The notes below the pieces were generated by a model. The model did no database searches, was not told where the DNA came from, and saw nothing but the letters and a program-made list of their open reading frames with translations. A DNA stretch of 64,000 nucleotides, from the NCBI RefSeq assembly GCF_001314325.1, contig NZ_CP009429.1:1674501-1738500 (forward strand), given 5' to 3'. The position numbers were made by a program, and so were the translations under genes. The number at the start of each line of letters is the position of its first letter. The stretch's first letter is position 1. This document shows, piece after piece, positions 48,068-58,620 of this stretch. This DNA comes from Sphingopyxis macrogoltabida. GTDB taxonomy: Bacteria; Pseudomonadota; Alphaproteobacteria; Sphingomonadales; Sphingomonadaceae.

Positions 48068-49492
48068 TCAGCCGATAAGCTTCCCCGGATTGAACAGACC
48101 GGCAGGGTCGAGGCCGGCCTTTATGCCGCGCAGCGCCGCGATGCGCGCCGGACTGTCGAGTTCGGCGAGGATGTCGCGCTTCATCTGGCCGATCCCGTGC
48201 TCCGCCGAGATCGAACCGCCGAGTTCGATCACATGCGAATAGACGAGCCGGCTCACCGCTTCACCGTGCGCGGCAAGCCAGGCTCGGCCGTCGGCGTCCG
48301 CGGGTGGTTGGACATGGTGATGGACATTGCCGTCGCCGAGGTGCCCAAAGGACAGCGCGCGGGCGCCGGGGAAGGCCGCGGCGAGGCGCAGCGGGTTTTC
48401 GGCGATGAAGGCCGGCATCAGGTCGACGGGGACGCTGATATCGTGCTGGAGCGCCGGCCCTTCAGCGCGCTCGGCTTCCGAAATGGAATCGCGCAGGCGC
48501 CAGAAATCCTCGCTTTCGCGATCATTTTTGGCGATCACGACGTCCCCGATCAGCCCGGCTTCGAGCGCCGCGGCGAGTTCGGCCTGCAACGCCGCGTCGA
48601 GCGCATCTCCACTCTCGCCGGCGAGCTCGACCAAGGCGTGCCAGCGACAGGCCTTCGCGAGAGGGGCGCGCGTTTGGGGAATATGGCGGAGGACGGCGTC
48701 GAGGCAGCTTTGCGGAATGATTTCGAAGCCTTCGAGGTCGCGGCCGATCGCAGCGTCGAGGCGGCGGAGCAATTGCAGCGCGATGGCGGGCGATTCGAGC
48801 CCGATCCACGCCGTCCGGCGCGCCGCCGCGGCGGGCACGAGGCGAAGGCACGCCGCCGTTACGATGCCCAACGTCCCCTCGGCGCCGCAGAGCAGGTGGC
48901 GAAGGTCATAGCCACGATTGTCCTTCTTCAACGGCGCGAGGCCATCGAAAATGCTGCCGTCGGGCAGCACGGCCTCGACCCCCGCGACCAGCGCCCGCAT
49001 CGTACCGTGGCGAAGGACTTGCGTGCCGCCGGCATTGGTCGAAACCAGCCCGCCGATCGTCGCCGATCCCTTGCCGCCAAGGGTCAGGGGAAAGCGCAAT
49101 CCCTCCTGCAGGACCGCTTCGTGCAGATGTTCGAGGATCACGCCGGCTTCGGCGACGACAGTCTGCGCATTGCGATCGATCGCACGAATGGCATTCATCC
49201 GGCGGGTCGAAAGCAGGACCGTGTTTCCCGAAGCGTCGGGCGTCGCACCTCCGACCATGCCGCTGTTTCCGCCTTGCGGCACCAACGCAACGTCGTTCTC
49301 GGCACATAGGCGAACAACGGAAGCCACCTCATCGGTCGTCGCGGGAGACAGCATCGCAGCGGCGGCACCATGATATTTACCGCGCCAGTCGGTCAACCAC
49401 GGTGCCATCGCGTCGGAATCGGTGGTGAAACCCTTGGGCCCGAGCAGGCCGGCAAGCGCATCGAGGGCCTCAGGCGATGGCGCGCTGGTCAT
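48068..49492 (-). CDS. FAD-linked oxidase, D-2-hydroxyacid dehydrogenase family
   Basis: 474 residues. The FAD-binding type 4 domain is visible in PQGGNSGMVGGATPD and GGKGSATIGGLVSTNAGG. The C-terminal FAD-oxidase domain ends EHGIGQMKRDILAE. Relatives oxidise D-lactate, D-2-hydroxyglutarate or glycolate and pass electrons to quinone or ETF; the substrate is not clear here. ATG 49492 has GGGAG nine bases upstream. It is divergent from the hypothetical secreted protein gene. Confidence 0.88.
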   Translation of the reverse strand: MTSAPSPEALDALAGLLGPKGFTTDSDAMAPWLTDWRGKYHGAAAAMLSPATTDEVASVVRLCAENDVALVPQGGNSGMVGGATPDASGNTVLLSTRRMNAIRAIDRNAQTVVAEAGVILEHLHEAVLQEGLRFPLTLGGKGSATIGGLVSTNAGGTQVLRHGTMRALVAGVEAVLPDGSIFDGLAPLKKDNRGYDLRHLLCGAEGTLGIVTAACLRLVPAAAARRTAWIGLESPAIALQLLRRLDAAIGRDLEGFEIIPQSCLDAVLRHIPQTRAPLAKACRWHALVELAGESGDALDAALQAELAAALEAGLIGDVVIAKNDRESEDFWRLRDSISEAERAEGPALQHDISVPVDLMPAFIAENPLRLAAAFPGARALSFGHLGDGNVHHHVQPPADADGRAWLAAHGEAVSRLVYSHVIELGGSISAEHGIGQMKRDILAELDSPARIAALRGIKAGLDPAGLFNPGKLIG

Positions 49493-49581
49493 GATGCTTT
49501 GCTCCCGAAATTTCGCGACGGCTGGAGAGGCAGGGGTCGACAGCAATTCATTTGATGTTCAATCATGCCTGTTAAAGGGGG

Positions 49582-49612
49582 CGTTGGACGAATAGGCTGT
49601 TTTCGTCCAGCG
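49582..49612. repeat. Inverted repeat, 11-bp stem
   Basis: CGTTGGACGAA and TTCGTCCAGCG form an 11-bp stem (one G-T pair) around a nine-base loop, in the gap between divergent genes. No U-tract follows. It may be a protein-binding site or an mRNA structure for either side. Confidence 0.4.
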
Positions 49613-49680
49613 AGCATCGATGCGGGAGCCATGGTGAGCAACATCTTCTGTCAGGGCGCCGAAAGGACGGCAACCGAATC

Positions 49681-50208
49681 GTGCTGACGTCCGCGACCCT
49701 GCTGATGCTCGCGGCGGCGCCCGCCGACGCCGAAATGCCTGCCGCGCCGCCCGAACCGCTGGTGTCGCTCGCGGCGCCGGCACTCGAACCGCCGACGGCT
49801 CCCTACTGGCAGGTCGTGATCGAACAGCAGTTGATCATCCGCGTTCCGGCGCAACGTTCCTCGCTCAACAATTTCGCCGCGGGGCCGACGACGGCGCTGC
49901 GGTCCCGTGAACTGCCGCTGGTGTGGAAGGAAAAGAAGGCGCCGAAATGCGTCGCCATGCGCAACATCCTTGGCATGCAGGCGGTCCAGCGCGACAGTAT
50001 CGATCTGATAACGCGGCAGAAACAGCGGCTTCGCGCTCAGCTCAACCGCGGCTGCCGGGCGCTCGATTTCTACGCCGGCTTCTACATGCAGGGCAGCAAG
50101 GACGGCAGGCTCTGCGAGGGTCGCGACCAGATCCACGCCCGTACCGGGGCGAAGTGCGAGGTCGACAAGTTCCGCCTGATGGTTCCGGTTCCGCGCGACG
50201 AGGATTGA
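49681..50208 (+). CDS. Hypothetical secreted protein
   Basis: About 175 residues from GTG 49681, with AAAGGACGG upstream. The hydrophobic stretch LTSATLLMLAAAPADA looks like a signal peptide, but has no positive n-region in this start; upstream in-frame codons encode RRKDGNRI, which would supply it, yet no ATG, GTG or TTG is found there. The start is therefore uncertain. Four cysteines lie in the mature region. No domain is recognised. Confidence 0.62.
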   Translation: MLTSATLLMLAAAPADAEMPAAPPEPLVSLAAPALEPPTAPYWQVVIEQQLIIRVPAQRSSLNNFAAGPTTALRSRELPLVWKEKKAPKCVAMRNILGMQAVQRDSIDLITRQKQRLRAQLNRGCRALDFYAGFYMQGSKDGRLCEGRDQIHARTGAKCEVDKFRLMVPVPRDED

Positions 50209-50225
50209 TGGCCGTGACGGACGCG

Positions 50226-50237
50226 ACGATTAATCGT
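50226..50237. repeat. Palindrome ACGATTAATCGT
   Basis: A perfect 12-bp palindrome between the hypothetical gene stop and the DEAD-box helicase. It could be an operator for the helicase gene, whose promoter may be TTGACT at 50258-50263. Confidence 0.35.
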
Positions 50238-50348
50238 GTCCATAGGCTCGGCTTTCCTTGACTTTTCATCGCCCTTTCCCTTAGGGGCGGCGCAGCGTTG
50301 GCTGGCGTGGGACGCTGCGCTGTCACCTTTTCCGGACATGATGACCCT

Positions 50349-51734
<1,386 letters not shown>

Positions 51735-51746
51735 TGCCGACGCGGG

Positions 51747-52763
51747 TCAGAGCCTGACCAGCATCTTCCCGATATTGTCGCCGGAGAAGAGTCCGAGGAA
51801 CGCCTGCGGCGTTGCCTCCAGACCGTCGTGCACCGTCTCGCGCATCGTCACCGCGCCGCCTGCGATCAACGCCCCCATGTCGGCGTAGAACTCTTCCATG
51901 CAATCGATGAACTGGTCGGTGTAGATAAAGCCTTCCATCCGGATGCGCGCCGGGATCGCGCGGATCAGATATTTCATCTCCTGCGCCTTGCCGTCGTTAT
52001 AGACGTCGATCATCCCGCAAATCGCGAAGCGTGCGAAATCGCTCGCGGTAGCGAAAGCAGCGTCGAGATGCTCGCCGCCGACATTGTCGAAATAGACATC
52101 GACGCCGCCCTTGCCCAATTTCTGTAGAGCCGCTGCCAGCGCCGGAAGGACGGGCCCCCCCTTGTAATCGATCACCGCATCGGCGCCCAGCGCACTGACC
52201 CACGTGCATTTTTCCGCACCGCCTGCCGAGCCGATCACCGTCATCTCGCGCGCCTTCGCGATTTGCACTACCGCCGAGCCGACAGCGCCCGCGGCTGCCG
52301 ACACGAAAACGACGTCGCCGGGCTTCGCGGCCGCGATCCTCAACAGCCCGATCCACGCCGTACCGCCGGTCAGGCCCATGTTATGGAGAAAGGTCTGCGG
52401 CGTCATCCCAGCGGCGAGCGCGGCGGCGGGCAACTTGTTCGGCATCATGTCGAGCCCGATCACCCCGCCATCGCGCCAGCCGCCCATATGGAGGACGAGG
52501 TCGCCCGGCGCGAAGCCGTCGAGCCGGCTTTCGATCACTTCGCCGATCGCGCCGCCGGTCATCGGCTGGTCAATCTGGAAACTGGCGGCATAGCTTTTCG
52601 CGTCGTTCATGCGGCCGCGCATATAGGGATCGACCGAAAGCCAGAGGTTGCGAACCCGCAGTTGATCGGACTCCAGCGGTGCGTCGGGCAAATCGCGTAA
52701 CGCGAAGTTCGCCATCGTCGGTAGTCCGGTCGGACGGCTGATGAGGTGCCATGCCTTGGCCAT
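51747..52763 (-). CDS. NADP-dependent oxidoreductase, MDR family (CurA-like)
   Basis: 338 residues. NLWLSVDPYMRGRMND is typical of the leukotriene B4 12-hydroxydehydrogenase/CurA group, and VFVSAAAGAVGSAVVQIAK is the Rossmann loop. These zinc-free enzymes reduce double bonds of enones using NADPH. The natural substrate is not known. It faces tRNA-Ala across a 98-base gap. Confidence 0.9.
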   Translation of the reverse strand: MAKAWHLISRPTGLPTMANFALRDLPDAPLESDQLRVRNLWLSVDPYMRGRMNDAKSYAASFQIDQPMTGGAIGEVIESRLDGFAPGDLVLHMGGWRDGGVIGLDMMPNKLPAAALAAGMTPQTFLHNMGLTGGTAWIGLLRIAAAKPGDVVFVSAAAGAVGSAVVQIAKAREMTVIGSAGGAEKCTWVSALGADAVIDYKGGPVLPALAAALQKLGKGGVDVYFDNVGGEHLDAAFATASDFARFAICGMIDVYNDGKAQEMKYLIRAIPARIRMEGFIYTDQFIDCMEEFYADMGALIAGGAVTMRETVHDGLEATPQAFLGLFSGDNIGKMLVRL

Positions 52764-52820
52764 ATTACCCCCGCTTTCCCGTTTTTATCCGGCGACACGG
52801 CCCAATGATCAGAAAAGCCG

Positions 52821-52848
52821 TTGCCACTGTCCGGCTGGCTCGTTAAGA
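52821..52848 (+). promoter_or_regulatory. Predicted tRNA-Ala promoter
   Basis: TTGCCA (52821-52826) and TTAAGA (52843-52848) are 16 bases apart and end 13 bases before the tRNA. Confidence 0.45.
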
Positions 52849-52861
52849 CGCCGCCGGTCGC

Positions 52862-52937
52862 GGGGCCGTAGCTCAGATGGGAGAGCGCTGCAATCGCACT
52901 GCAGAGGTCAGGGGTTCGATTCCCCTCGGCTCCACCA
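52862..52937 (+). tRNA. tRNA-Ala (anticodon CGC)
   Basis: A 76-base cloverleaf: acceptor GGGGCCG/CGGCTCC, D arm GCTC...GAGC, anticodon arm CTGCA-ATCGCAC-TGCAG with anticodon CGC reading GCG, T arm AGGGGTTCGATTCCCCT, and an encoded CCA. GCG is a heavily used alanine codon in this genome, which fits a dedicated CGC tRNA. Confidence 0.97.
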
Positions 52938-53006
52938 CGACCCTTTCTCCTTCCAGCCAAGCGTATCGACCGGGGACAGATCATCCGCCCCCGGCCATGA
53001 TGCCTG

Positions 53007-53885
53007 TCAGGCTGTCGGCGCCGACGGCCCGGTCGGGCGCCCGCGACGGAATTTCCGCCACAGGAAGACGATAAGCGCGGCAAGCAGCGCCCAGGGCAGG
53101 ATCGCTGCGCCAGCCACGAGAATGATCGAAAGCAGGGTGCCGCCGCTGCCGAGCAACGTTGTCCACGCGTTGCTGAACGGATTTTCATGGCCGATGCCCG
53201 GCAGGCCGCCGTTGCCGACATAGTTGAAGACGACGCTGGTCATCGCGATCTTCGCTTCGCCGGCGCGGCGGCTCTGGCGTTCTTCGCCGAGCTGGCCGCG
53301 CAGCCCTGCGATCTGCCGCAGCAGTTCCGCGCGCTCACCCTTGTCGAGCCCGCCCTGTTTCAACCGTCCTTCGAGACGCTCGATTTCGGCGGCGGCGCCG
53401 GCACTGCGTTGCTGCGATTGCTCGATCTGCGTGCCGACATCCTCGCCGGCGACGCTGGCATCGGCGAGTACGCCTTCGGCCTTCTCGACGCTGGCGATCG
53501 CGTCGGCGCCGAACTTGCGGGCGATGCCGGGGTCGAGTTTGAAGCTCGTCTGCGCCTCGACCTCATTCTCGCGGACCTTGCCATAGCGGATGTCGGCGAT
53601 CCGGCACCGCGCGGTGCCAAGCATTTCACAGGCAGCGGCATGCTCGCTCTGGACCTTGGCGATCCGGTTGTCGTCGAGGCGGAACGCGTAACTATAATCG
53701 AACGCGACGCCGGGGGTCGCATTAAGGCCGATATCCGGAACGGCCTCTTCGGCTGCATCGCCGGCGGCTGACGCAGCTTCGGCGGCGGGGGCAGGGGTGT
53801 CGGTCGAAGCAGCATCTTCGGCGGCCTGTTCCGAACAGCCGATCAGGGCGAACGCCATCGCGCCCGCTAAGAGCTTGGTTTTCAT
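53007..53885 (-). CDS. DUF4349 domain lipoprotein
   Basis: 292 residues. A lipoprotein signal (MAFALIGC) is followed by an Ala/Asp/Thr-rich linker. The DUF4349 domain includes a predicted coiled coil (QIEQSQQRSAGAAAEIERLEG to GLRGQLGEER), a beta-rich stretch and a C-terminal membrane helix (LLSIILVAGAAILPWALLAAL) ending in basic residues. A protein tethered at both ends is implied. Function unknown. GGGAGAG lies eight bases before ATG 53885. Confidence 0.82.
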   Translation of the reverse strand: MKTKLLAGAMAFALIGCSEQAAEDAASTDTPAPAAEAASAAGDAAEEAVPDIGLNATPGVAFDYSYAFRLDDNRIAKVQSEHAAACEMLGTARCRIADIRYGKVRENEVEAQTSFKLDPGIARKFGADAIASVEKAEGVLADASVAGEDVGTQIEQSQQRSAGAAAEIERLEGRLKQGGLDKGERAELLRQIAGLRGQLGEERQSRRAGEAKIAMTSVVFNYVGNGGLPGIGHENPFSNAWTTLLGSGGTLLSIILVAGAAILPWALLAALIVFLWRKFRRGRPTGPSAPTA

Positions 53886-53961
53886 AGAAGACTCTCCCAA
53901 AACGCGACTCGTTGGCCGCATGGGACGACATATCATAACCAATGTAGTAGACAATAAGAAA

Positions 53962-56274
53962 TCAGGCGAGCTTCACAAAGCCGTCGAGCACCCGCTTGCT
54001 GCCGGCCTGTTCGAACTCGACCTCCAGCTTGTTGCCGTCGATGTCGATGATCTCACCATAACCGAATTTTTCGTGGAACACGCGCATCCCGATCGCCAGG
54101 TCGCTGCGCGGCTTGGCGCCGACCGAGGCGGCGGGGCCTTTTTCGCTGGGGGCGGGCGCGCGGGTGATCGTCGATGATTGCGCAACCGCGCGCTGCCAGG
54201 CCGGACCGCGCGTCATCGTGCGGGCCGGCTGGCGTTCGGCGACATGGGCGAAGGGATCGCCCTGCGCCGACCAGTTGGCGCGCCACAGGCTTTGCCCGCC
54301 GCCGAAGCTGTTCTCGCTCTCGATATGCTCTTGCGGGATTTCGCCGATGAAACGGCTCGGGATGCTGCTCATCCACTGGCCGTAGATACGCCGGTTCGCG
54401 GCATGATAGATGCTCGCGCGCCGACGGGCGCGGGTGATCGCGACATAGGCGAGGCGGCGCTCTTCCTCGAGGCTCGCGGTGCCGCCCTCGTCCATCGATC
54501 GCTGCGACGGAAACACCCCATCCTCCCAGCCCGCGAGGAACACATGGTCGAATTCCAGTCCCTTGGCGGCGTGGATCGTCATGATGGTGACGGTCTCGGT
54601 GTCGTCATTCTGGTCGCGGTCCATCACCAGGCTGACATGCTCGAGGAAGGCTTCGAGCGATTCATACTCTTCCATCGCGCGGACGAGTTCGGAGAGGTTT
54701 TCGAGGCGGCCCGCGGCCTCGACGCTGCGGTCGGCCTGCAGCATCGCGGTATAGCCCGATTCGTCGAGAATGAGCTGGGTGAGTTCGGGGTGCGAAAGTT
54801 CGTTCGCCTTCGCCTGCCAGTTCCGCATTTGCGCGACGAAGTTCGCGAGCTGGCGGCGTGCCTGCGGGGTCAGTTCGTCGGTTTCGGTGATCCGCGACGC
54901 GGCGTGGAAGAGCGGCGCGCGCTCGTGGCGCGCATATTGGTGGATGCGCGCCAGCGCCTTGTCGCCGAGCCCGCGCTTGGGAACATTGACGATGCGCTCG
55001 AAGGCGAGGTCGTCGGCGCTCGACTGGACGAGGCGGAGATAGGCGAGCGCATCGCGGATTTCGGCGCGTTCGTAGAAGCGGAAACCGCCGACGATGCGGT
55101 ATGGCATGCCGATCGCGATGAAGCGGTCTTCGAACTCGCGCGTCTGGAACTGGGCGCGAACGAGGATCGCAGTGCGGTCGAGGCTGACCTTGCGATGCTG
55201 GAGCGTCTCCAGTTCCTCACCGATCCGCCGTGCTTCCTCGGGTCCGTCCCACACCCCGACGACGCGCAGCTTGTCGCCGGGATCGAGTTCGGTCCACAAC
55301 GTCTTGCCAAGACGGCCGCTGTTCTGCGCGATCAGCGCCGAGGCGGCGGCAAGAATCTGCGGGGTCGAACGATAATTCTGTTCGAGGCGGATCACGGTCG
55401 CGCCCGGGAAATCCTTTTCGAAACGCAGGATATTTGCGACCTCCGCGCCGCGCCACGAATAGATCGACTGGTCGTCGTCGCCGACGCAGCAGATATTCTT
55501 GCGCGCCTGCGCGAGCAGGCGGAGCCAGAGATACTGGCTGGCATTGGTGTCCTGATATTCGTCGACGAGGATATATTTGAAGCGTTCCTGATATTGTTCG
55601 AGCACGTCGCGGTGGTTTTTCAGGATCACCAGCATGTGGAGCAGCAGGTCGCCGAAATCGCAGGCGTTGAGCGTTTTCAGCCGCGCCTGATAGAGCGCGT
55701 AGAAATGCTGCCCCTTGCCGTCGGCATAGGCTTCCTTGTCGGCCGCATCGAGATCGGGCGGGGTGAGGCCGCGGTTCTTCCATTTGTCGATCAGCCCCGC
55801 GAGCTGGCGCGCCGGCCAGCGCTTCTCATCGAGCCCCTCGGCCTGGATAAGCTGTTTGAGCACGCGAAGCTGGTCGTCGGTGTCGAGGATGGTGAAATTG
55901 CTCTGCAGCCCGACGAGTTCGGCGTGGCGGCGGAGCATTTTGGCCGCGATGCTGTGGAAGGTACCGAGCCAGGGCATGCCCTCGACCGCGTCGCCGATCA
56001 TCCGCCCGATTCGTTCGCGCATCTCGCGCGCCGCCTTGTTGGTGAAGGTGACCGCGAGGATCTCCGACGGCCAAGCGCGACGTGTCGCAATGATATGCGC
56101 GAGCCGCGCGGTGAGCGCCGCGGTCTTGCCGGTGCCGGCCCCCGCGAGCATCAGCACCGGGCCTTCGGTCGTCAGCACAGCCTGCCGCTGCGGCCCGTTC
56201 AGCCCGTGCAGATAGGGCGGGTCAGACGCATCGGGCGGCGGCAGGTCGGGTATCGAGGCAGGCTGGTCGTTCAC
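53962..56274 (-). CDS. uvrD: ATP-dependent DNA helicase UvrD/PcrA
   Basis: 770 residues, superfamily 1A. LNGPQRQAVLTTEGP (Q motif), AGAGTGKTAAL (Walker A), VDEYQDTN, VGDDDQSIYSWRGA, EQNYRS and MTIHAAKGLEFDHVFL are visible. The C-terminal segment (GMRVFHEKFGYGEIIDIDG) is the Tudor-like domain that contacts RNA polymerase in PcrA/UvrD. It unwinds DNA in excision and mismatch repair. It starts at GTG 56274 with no Shine-Dalgarno; a LexA box lies five bases upstream, so expression is probably SOS-induced and the mRNA leaderless. Confidence 0.94.
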   Translation of the reverse strand: MNDQPASIPDLPPPDASDPPYLHGLNGPQRQAVLTTEGPVLMLAGAGTGKTAALTARLAHIIATRRAWPSEILAVTFTNKAAREMRERIGRMIGDAVEGMPWLGTFHSIAAKMLRRHAELVGLQSNFTILDTDDQLRVLKQLIQAEGLDEKRWPARQLAGLIDKWKNRGLTPPDLDAADKEAYADGKGQHFYALYQARLKTLNACDFGDLLLHMLVILKNHRDVLEQYQERFKYILVDEYQDTNASQYLWLRLLAQARKNICCVGDDDQSIYSWRGAEVANILRFEKDFPGATVIRLEQNYRSTPQILAAASALIAQNSGRLGKTLWTELDPGDKLRVVGVWDGPEEARRIGEELETLQHRKVSLDRTAILVRAQFQTREFEDRFIAIGMPYRIVGGFRFYERAEIRDALAYLRLVQSSADDLAFERIVNVPKRGLGDKALARIHQYARHERAPLFHAASRITETDELTPQARRQLANFVAQMRNWQAKANELSHPELTQLILDESGYTAMLQADRSVEAAGRLENLSELVRAMEEYESLEAFLEHVSLVMDRDQNDDTETVTIMTIHAAKGLEFDHVFLAGWEDGVFPSQRSMDEGGTASLEEERRLAYVAITRARRRASIYHAANRRIYGQWMSSIPSRFIGEIPQEHIESENSFGGGQSLWRANWSAQGDPFAHVAERQPARTMTRGPAWQRAVAQSSTITRAPAPSEKGPAASVGAKPRSDLAIGMRVFHEKFGYGEIIDIDGNKLEVEFEQAGSKRVLDGFVKLA

Positions 56275-56278
56275 GCGC

Positions 56279-56310
56279 GAACGATTAGGGAACAGCGCTG
56301 GTCCTGTCCA
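56279..56310 (-). promoter_or_regulatory. LexA (SOS) box and promoter of uvrD
   Basis: GTTC-N7-GTTC on the minus strand (56293-56279) is the alphaproteobacterial LexA box. It overlaps TAATCG (56287-56282), which with TGGACA (56310-56305) and a 17-base spacer makes a good sigma-70 promoter. The -10 ends seven bases before the GTG start, so the transcript should be leaderless and LexA would block RNA polymerase directly. Confidence 0.75.
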
Positions 56311-56334
56311 GTGCAGGACGACGGGCGGTGCGGC

Positions 56335-57201
56335 TCAGCCGAACAGCTTGCGCAGTTCCGGCGACACCCGCGCCGCATCGTCGCGCGCCAGCTCGTCGAG
56401 CGTCGCGAGCGCCATGGCGCGATAGGCCGGCAGCAGGTCGGGACATCCGACGCCGAGCGCGCCCAGATGGCCTTCGATCGTCCGGCTGTCGCCGCGCAGC
56501 AGCGGACCCGATAAGGCGTCGAAACCCCGGTCGAGGCTGTTTTCGAGCGCGGCACGGACGAGTGGGGCGAGGAAGGCGGCGGGATCGTCGATGTCGGCGC
56601 TCCGAAGGGCATCCGAGGCGCCCGCGATCAATGTAACGAGATGGTTCGACGCGTGGCACAGCGCAGCATGATAGAGCGGACGCCGCTCTTCCGCGATATC
56701 GACCGCGATCCCGCCCATCAGGCCCACAAGGCGGTGCGCGAGCTCGATTGCTTGCGGCGACGATCCGGTCACCGCGAAGCGCGCCTGCTTCATGCGTGCG
56801 GCTTCGCCGTGCGGATCGCCGGTGAAGGTCATCGCGGGATGGATCGCCGCGGTCAGCGCTCCCGCCGCGTGTAATGGTTCGAGGATCGCTGCGCCGCTGC
56901 GGCCACTGACATGGCACACGAACGGGCGACGATCCGTCGGCCTCACCGCAGCCAGCTCGGCGGAAACCGCTTCAACGGCATCGTCGGACACCGCTATAGC
57001 AACGACGTCGCAAGACTGCATCAGCCGGTCGAGGCGCTGCTCGGCGATCGCGCATCCCAAGCGAGCTGCGGCGACTTCAGCCTTGGCGGGAGAGCGCGCC
57101 CACAGCAACGGCGGGGCGAGCGAATGCGGCGCGAGACCGAGCGTCAGCGCCTGCGCGACCCGGCCTGCGCCGACGATGCCGATCTGTTGAAATCCGGTCA
57201 T
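56335..57201 (-). CDS. Rossmann-like and DUF2520 domain protein
   Basis: 288 residues. IGIVGAGRVAQALTLG is an NAD(P)-binding loop, followed by a DUF2520 C-terminal helical domain (LYHAALCHASNHLVTL). The architecture resembles ketopantoate reductase or pyrroline-carboxylate reductase relatives, but the substrate is unknown. ATG 57201 opens the Rossmann strand. It ends 60 bases upstream of uvrD, in the SOS promoter region. It is divergent from an MHS transporter gene. Confidence 0.87.
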   Translation of the reverse strand: MTGFQQIGIVGAGRVAQALTLGLAPHSLAPPLLWARSPAKAEVAAARLGCAIAEQRLDRLMQSCDVVAIAVSDDAVEAVSAELAAVRPTDRRPFVCHVSGRSGAAILEPLHAAGALTAAIHPAMTFTGDPHGEAARMKQARFAVTGSSPQAIELAHRLVGLMGGIAVDIAEERRPLYHAALCHASNHLVTLIAGASDALRSADIDDPAAFLAPLVRAALENSLDRGFDALSGPLLRGDSRTIEGHLGALGVGCPDLLPAYRAMALATLDELARDDAARVSPELRKLFG

Positions 57202-57346
57202 ACGGACCGCTCTTAGCTCCGCCGCGGGCGCTTGGCCAATGCGCCGCGTGAGAGGTCCAAAGGCGGCCGCGCTGCATTCTACCTTGCACCACACAGGGCA
57301 ACGCGTCCAAAGCGGCGCCGAGACAAACAGGGGAGGGGCATTGTCC

Positions 57347-58618
57347 GTGGATCTGGCACCCTATCGCAAGCACCGGCGCATCCTGACCGCCAGCCTCGTC
57401 GGCACCGCGGTCGAATTCTATGATTTCTATATTTATGGCACTGCTGCGGCGCTTGTCTTCGGGCCGCTGTTCTTTCCCGACGAGTCGGCGTCGGCGCAGC
57501 TTATGTACAGCTTCATGACCTTCGGGCTCGCCTTCTTCGCGCGGCCGGTGGGGGCGATCGTGTTCGGCCATTATGGCGATCGGATCGGACGCAAGTCGAC
57601 GCTCGTCGCTTCGCTGATGCTGATGGGCGGGTCGACCCTGCTCATCGCTTTTCTGCCGACCTATGCGATGGCGGGGTGGATCGCGCCGCTCCTCCTCTGT
57701 ATCCTGCGTTTCGGCCAGGGCTTCGGGCTGGGCGGCGAGTGGGGCGGGGCCGCGCTGCTGGCGGTCGAAAATGCGCCGCCGGGATGGAAATCGCGCTTCG
57801 GCATGTTCCCGCAGCTCGGCGCGCCGGTCGGCTTCATCGCCGCGAACGGTCTGTTCCTGATCCTCGGCGTAACGCTCTCCGACGCCGATTTTACCAGCTG
57901 GGGCTGGCGGATACCTTTCCTCTTTTCGGCGCTGCTCGTCGGGCTCGGCCTGTGGGTTCGGCTCAAGATCGGCGAGACGCCAGCCTTTACCGAGGCACTG
58001 GAACAGAAAGCCCCCGTCGGGGTGCCGATCGGCGAATTGCTGCGCGGTCACCTGATCCCGACGCTGGCGGGGACCTTCGCGGTCGTCGCCTGCTTCGCGA
58101 TCTTCTATCTCGCGACCAGCTTCGCATTGGCGCACGGGACAAGCGCGCTCGGTTATCCGAAGGAACAGTTCCTGCTCGTCCAGCTCGGCGCGATCCTGTT
58201 CATGGCGGGCGGGATCGTCTTCGCCGGCTATGCCAGCGACGCGTCGAGCGCGCAGCGGGTGCTCACCTGGGGCTGCGGCGCGACGATCCTCATCGGTTTC
58301 CTGTTCGGGCCGTCGCTCGCGTCGGGAAGCTGGCCGATCGTCTTCCTCGGGCTCGCCGCTGCGCTGTTCGTGATGGGGCTGGTTTACGGACCGCTTGGCA
58401 GCTGGCTGACCGCGCTGTTTCCGGTGCAGGTGCGCTATACGGGCGCCTCGGTGACCTTCAACGCCGGCGGCATCCTCGGCGGCGCGATGGCACCGATCAT
58501 CGCACAGGCGCTCGCCGAGCGCGGCGGCACGCCGATGGTCGGGCTCTATCTGGCGCTGGCCGGGGTGGTAAGCTGGCTTGGGCTGCTAATGGTGCGCCGG
58601 CAGATGGCCGAAAGCTGA
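57347..58618 (+). CDS. MFS transporter, metabolite:H+ symporter (MHS) family
   Basis: 423 residues with twelve membrane helices. TAVEFYDFYIYGTAAALVF and FGHYGDRIGRKS are MHS signatures shared with ProP, KgtP and citrate carriers. It is a proton-coupled importer of an organic acid or betaine-like solute, not further defined. GTG 57347 is preferred because GGGAGGGG lies eight bases upstream; ATG 57239 would add 36 residues of arginine-rich, non-membrane sequence. Confidence 0.88.
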   Translation: MDLAPYRKHRRILTASLVGTAVEFYDFYIYGTAAALVFGPLFFPDESASAQLMYSFMTFGLAFFARPVGAIVFGHYGDRIGRKSTLVASLMLMGGSTLLIAFLPTYAMAGWIAPLLLCILRFGQGFGLGGEWGGAALLAVENAPPGWKSRFGMFPQLGAPVGFIAANGLFLILGVTLSDADFTSWGWRIPFLFSALLVGLGLWVRLKIGETPAFTEALEQKAPVGVPIGELLRGHLIPTLAGTFAVVACFAIFYLATSFALAHGTSALGYPKEQFLLVQLGAILFMAGGIVFAGYASDASSAQRVLTWGCGATILIGFLFGPSLASGSWPIVFLGLAAALFVMGLVYGPLGSWLTALFPVQVRYTGASVTFNAGGILGGAMAPIIAQALAERGGTPMVGLYLALAGVVSWLGLLMVRRQMAES

Positions 58619-58620
58619 GT

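Noticed and set aside
54178..56514. 778-codon frame antisense to uvrD
   Set aside because: Shadow of a complete helicase gene with all motifs.
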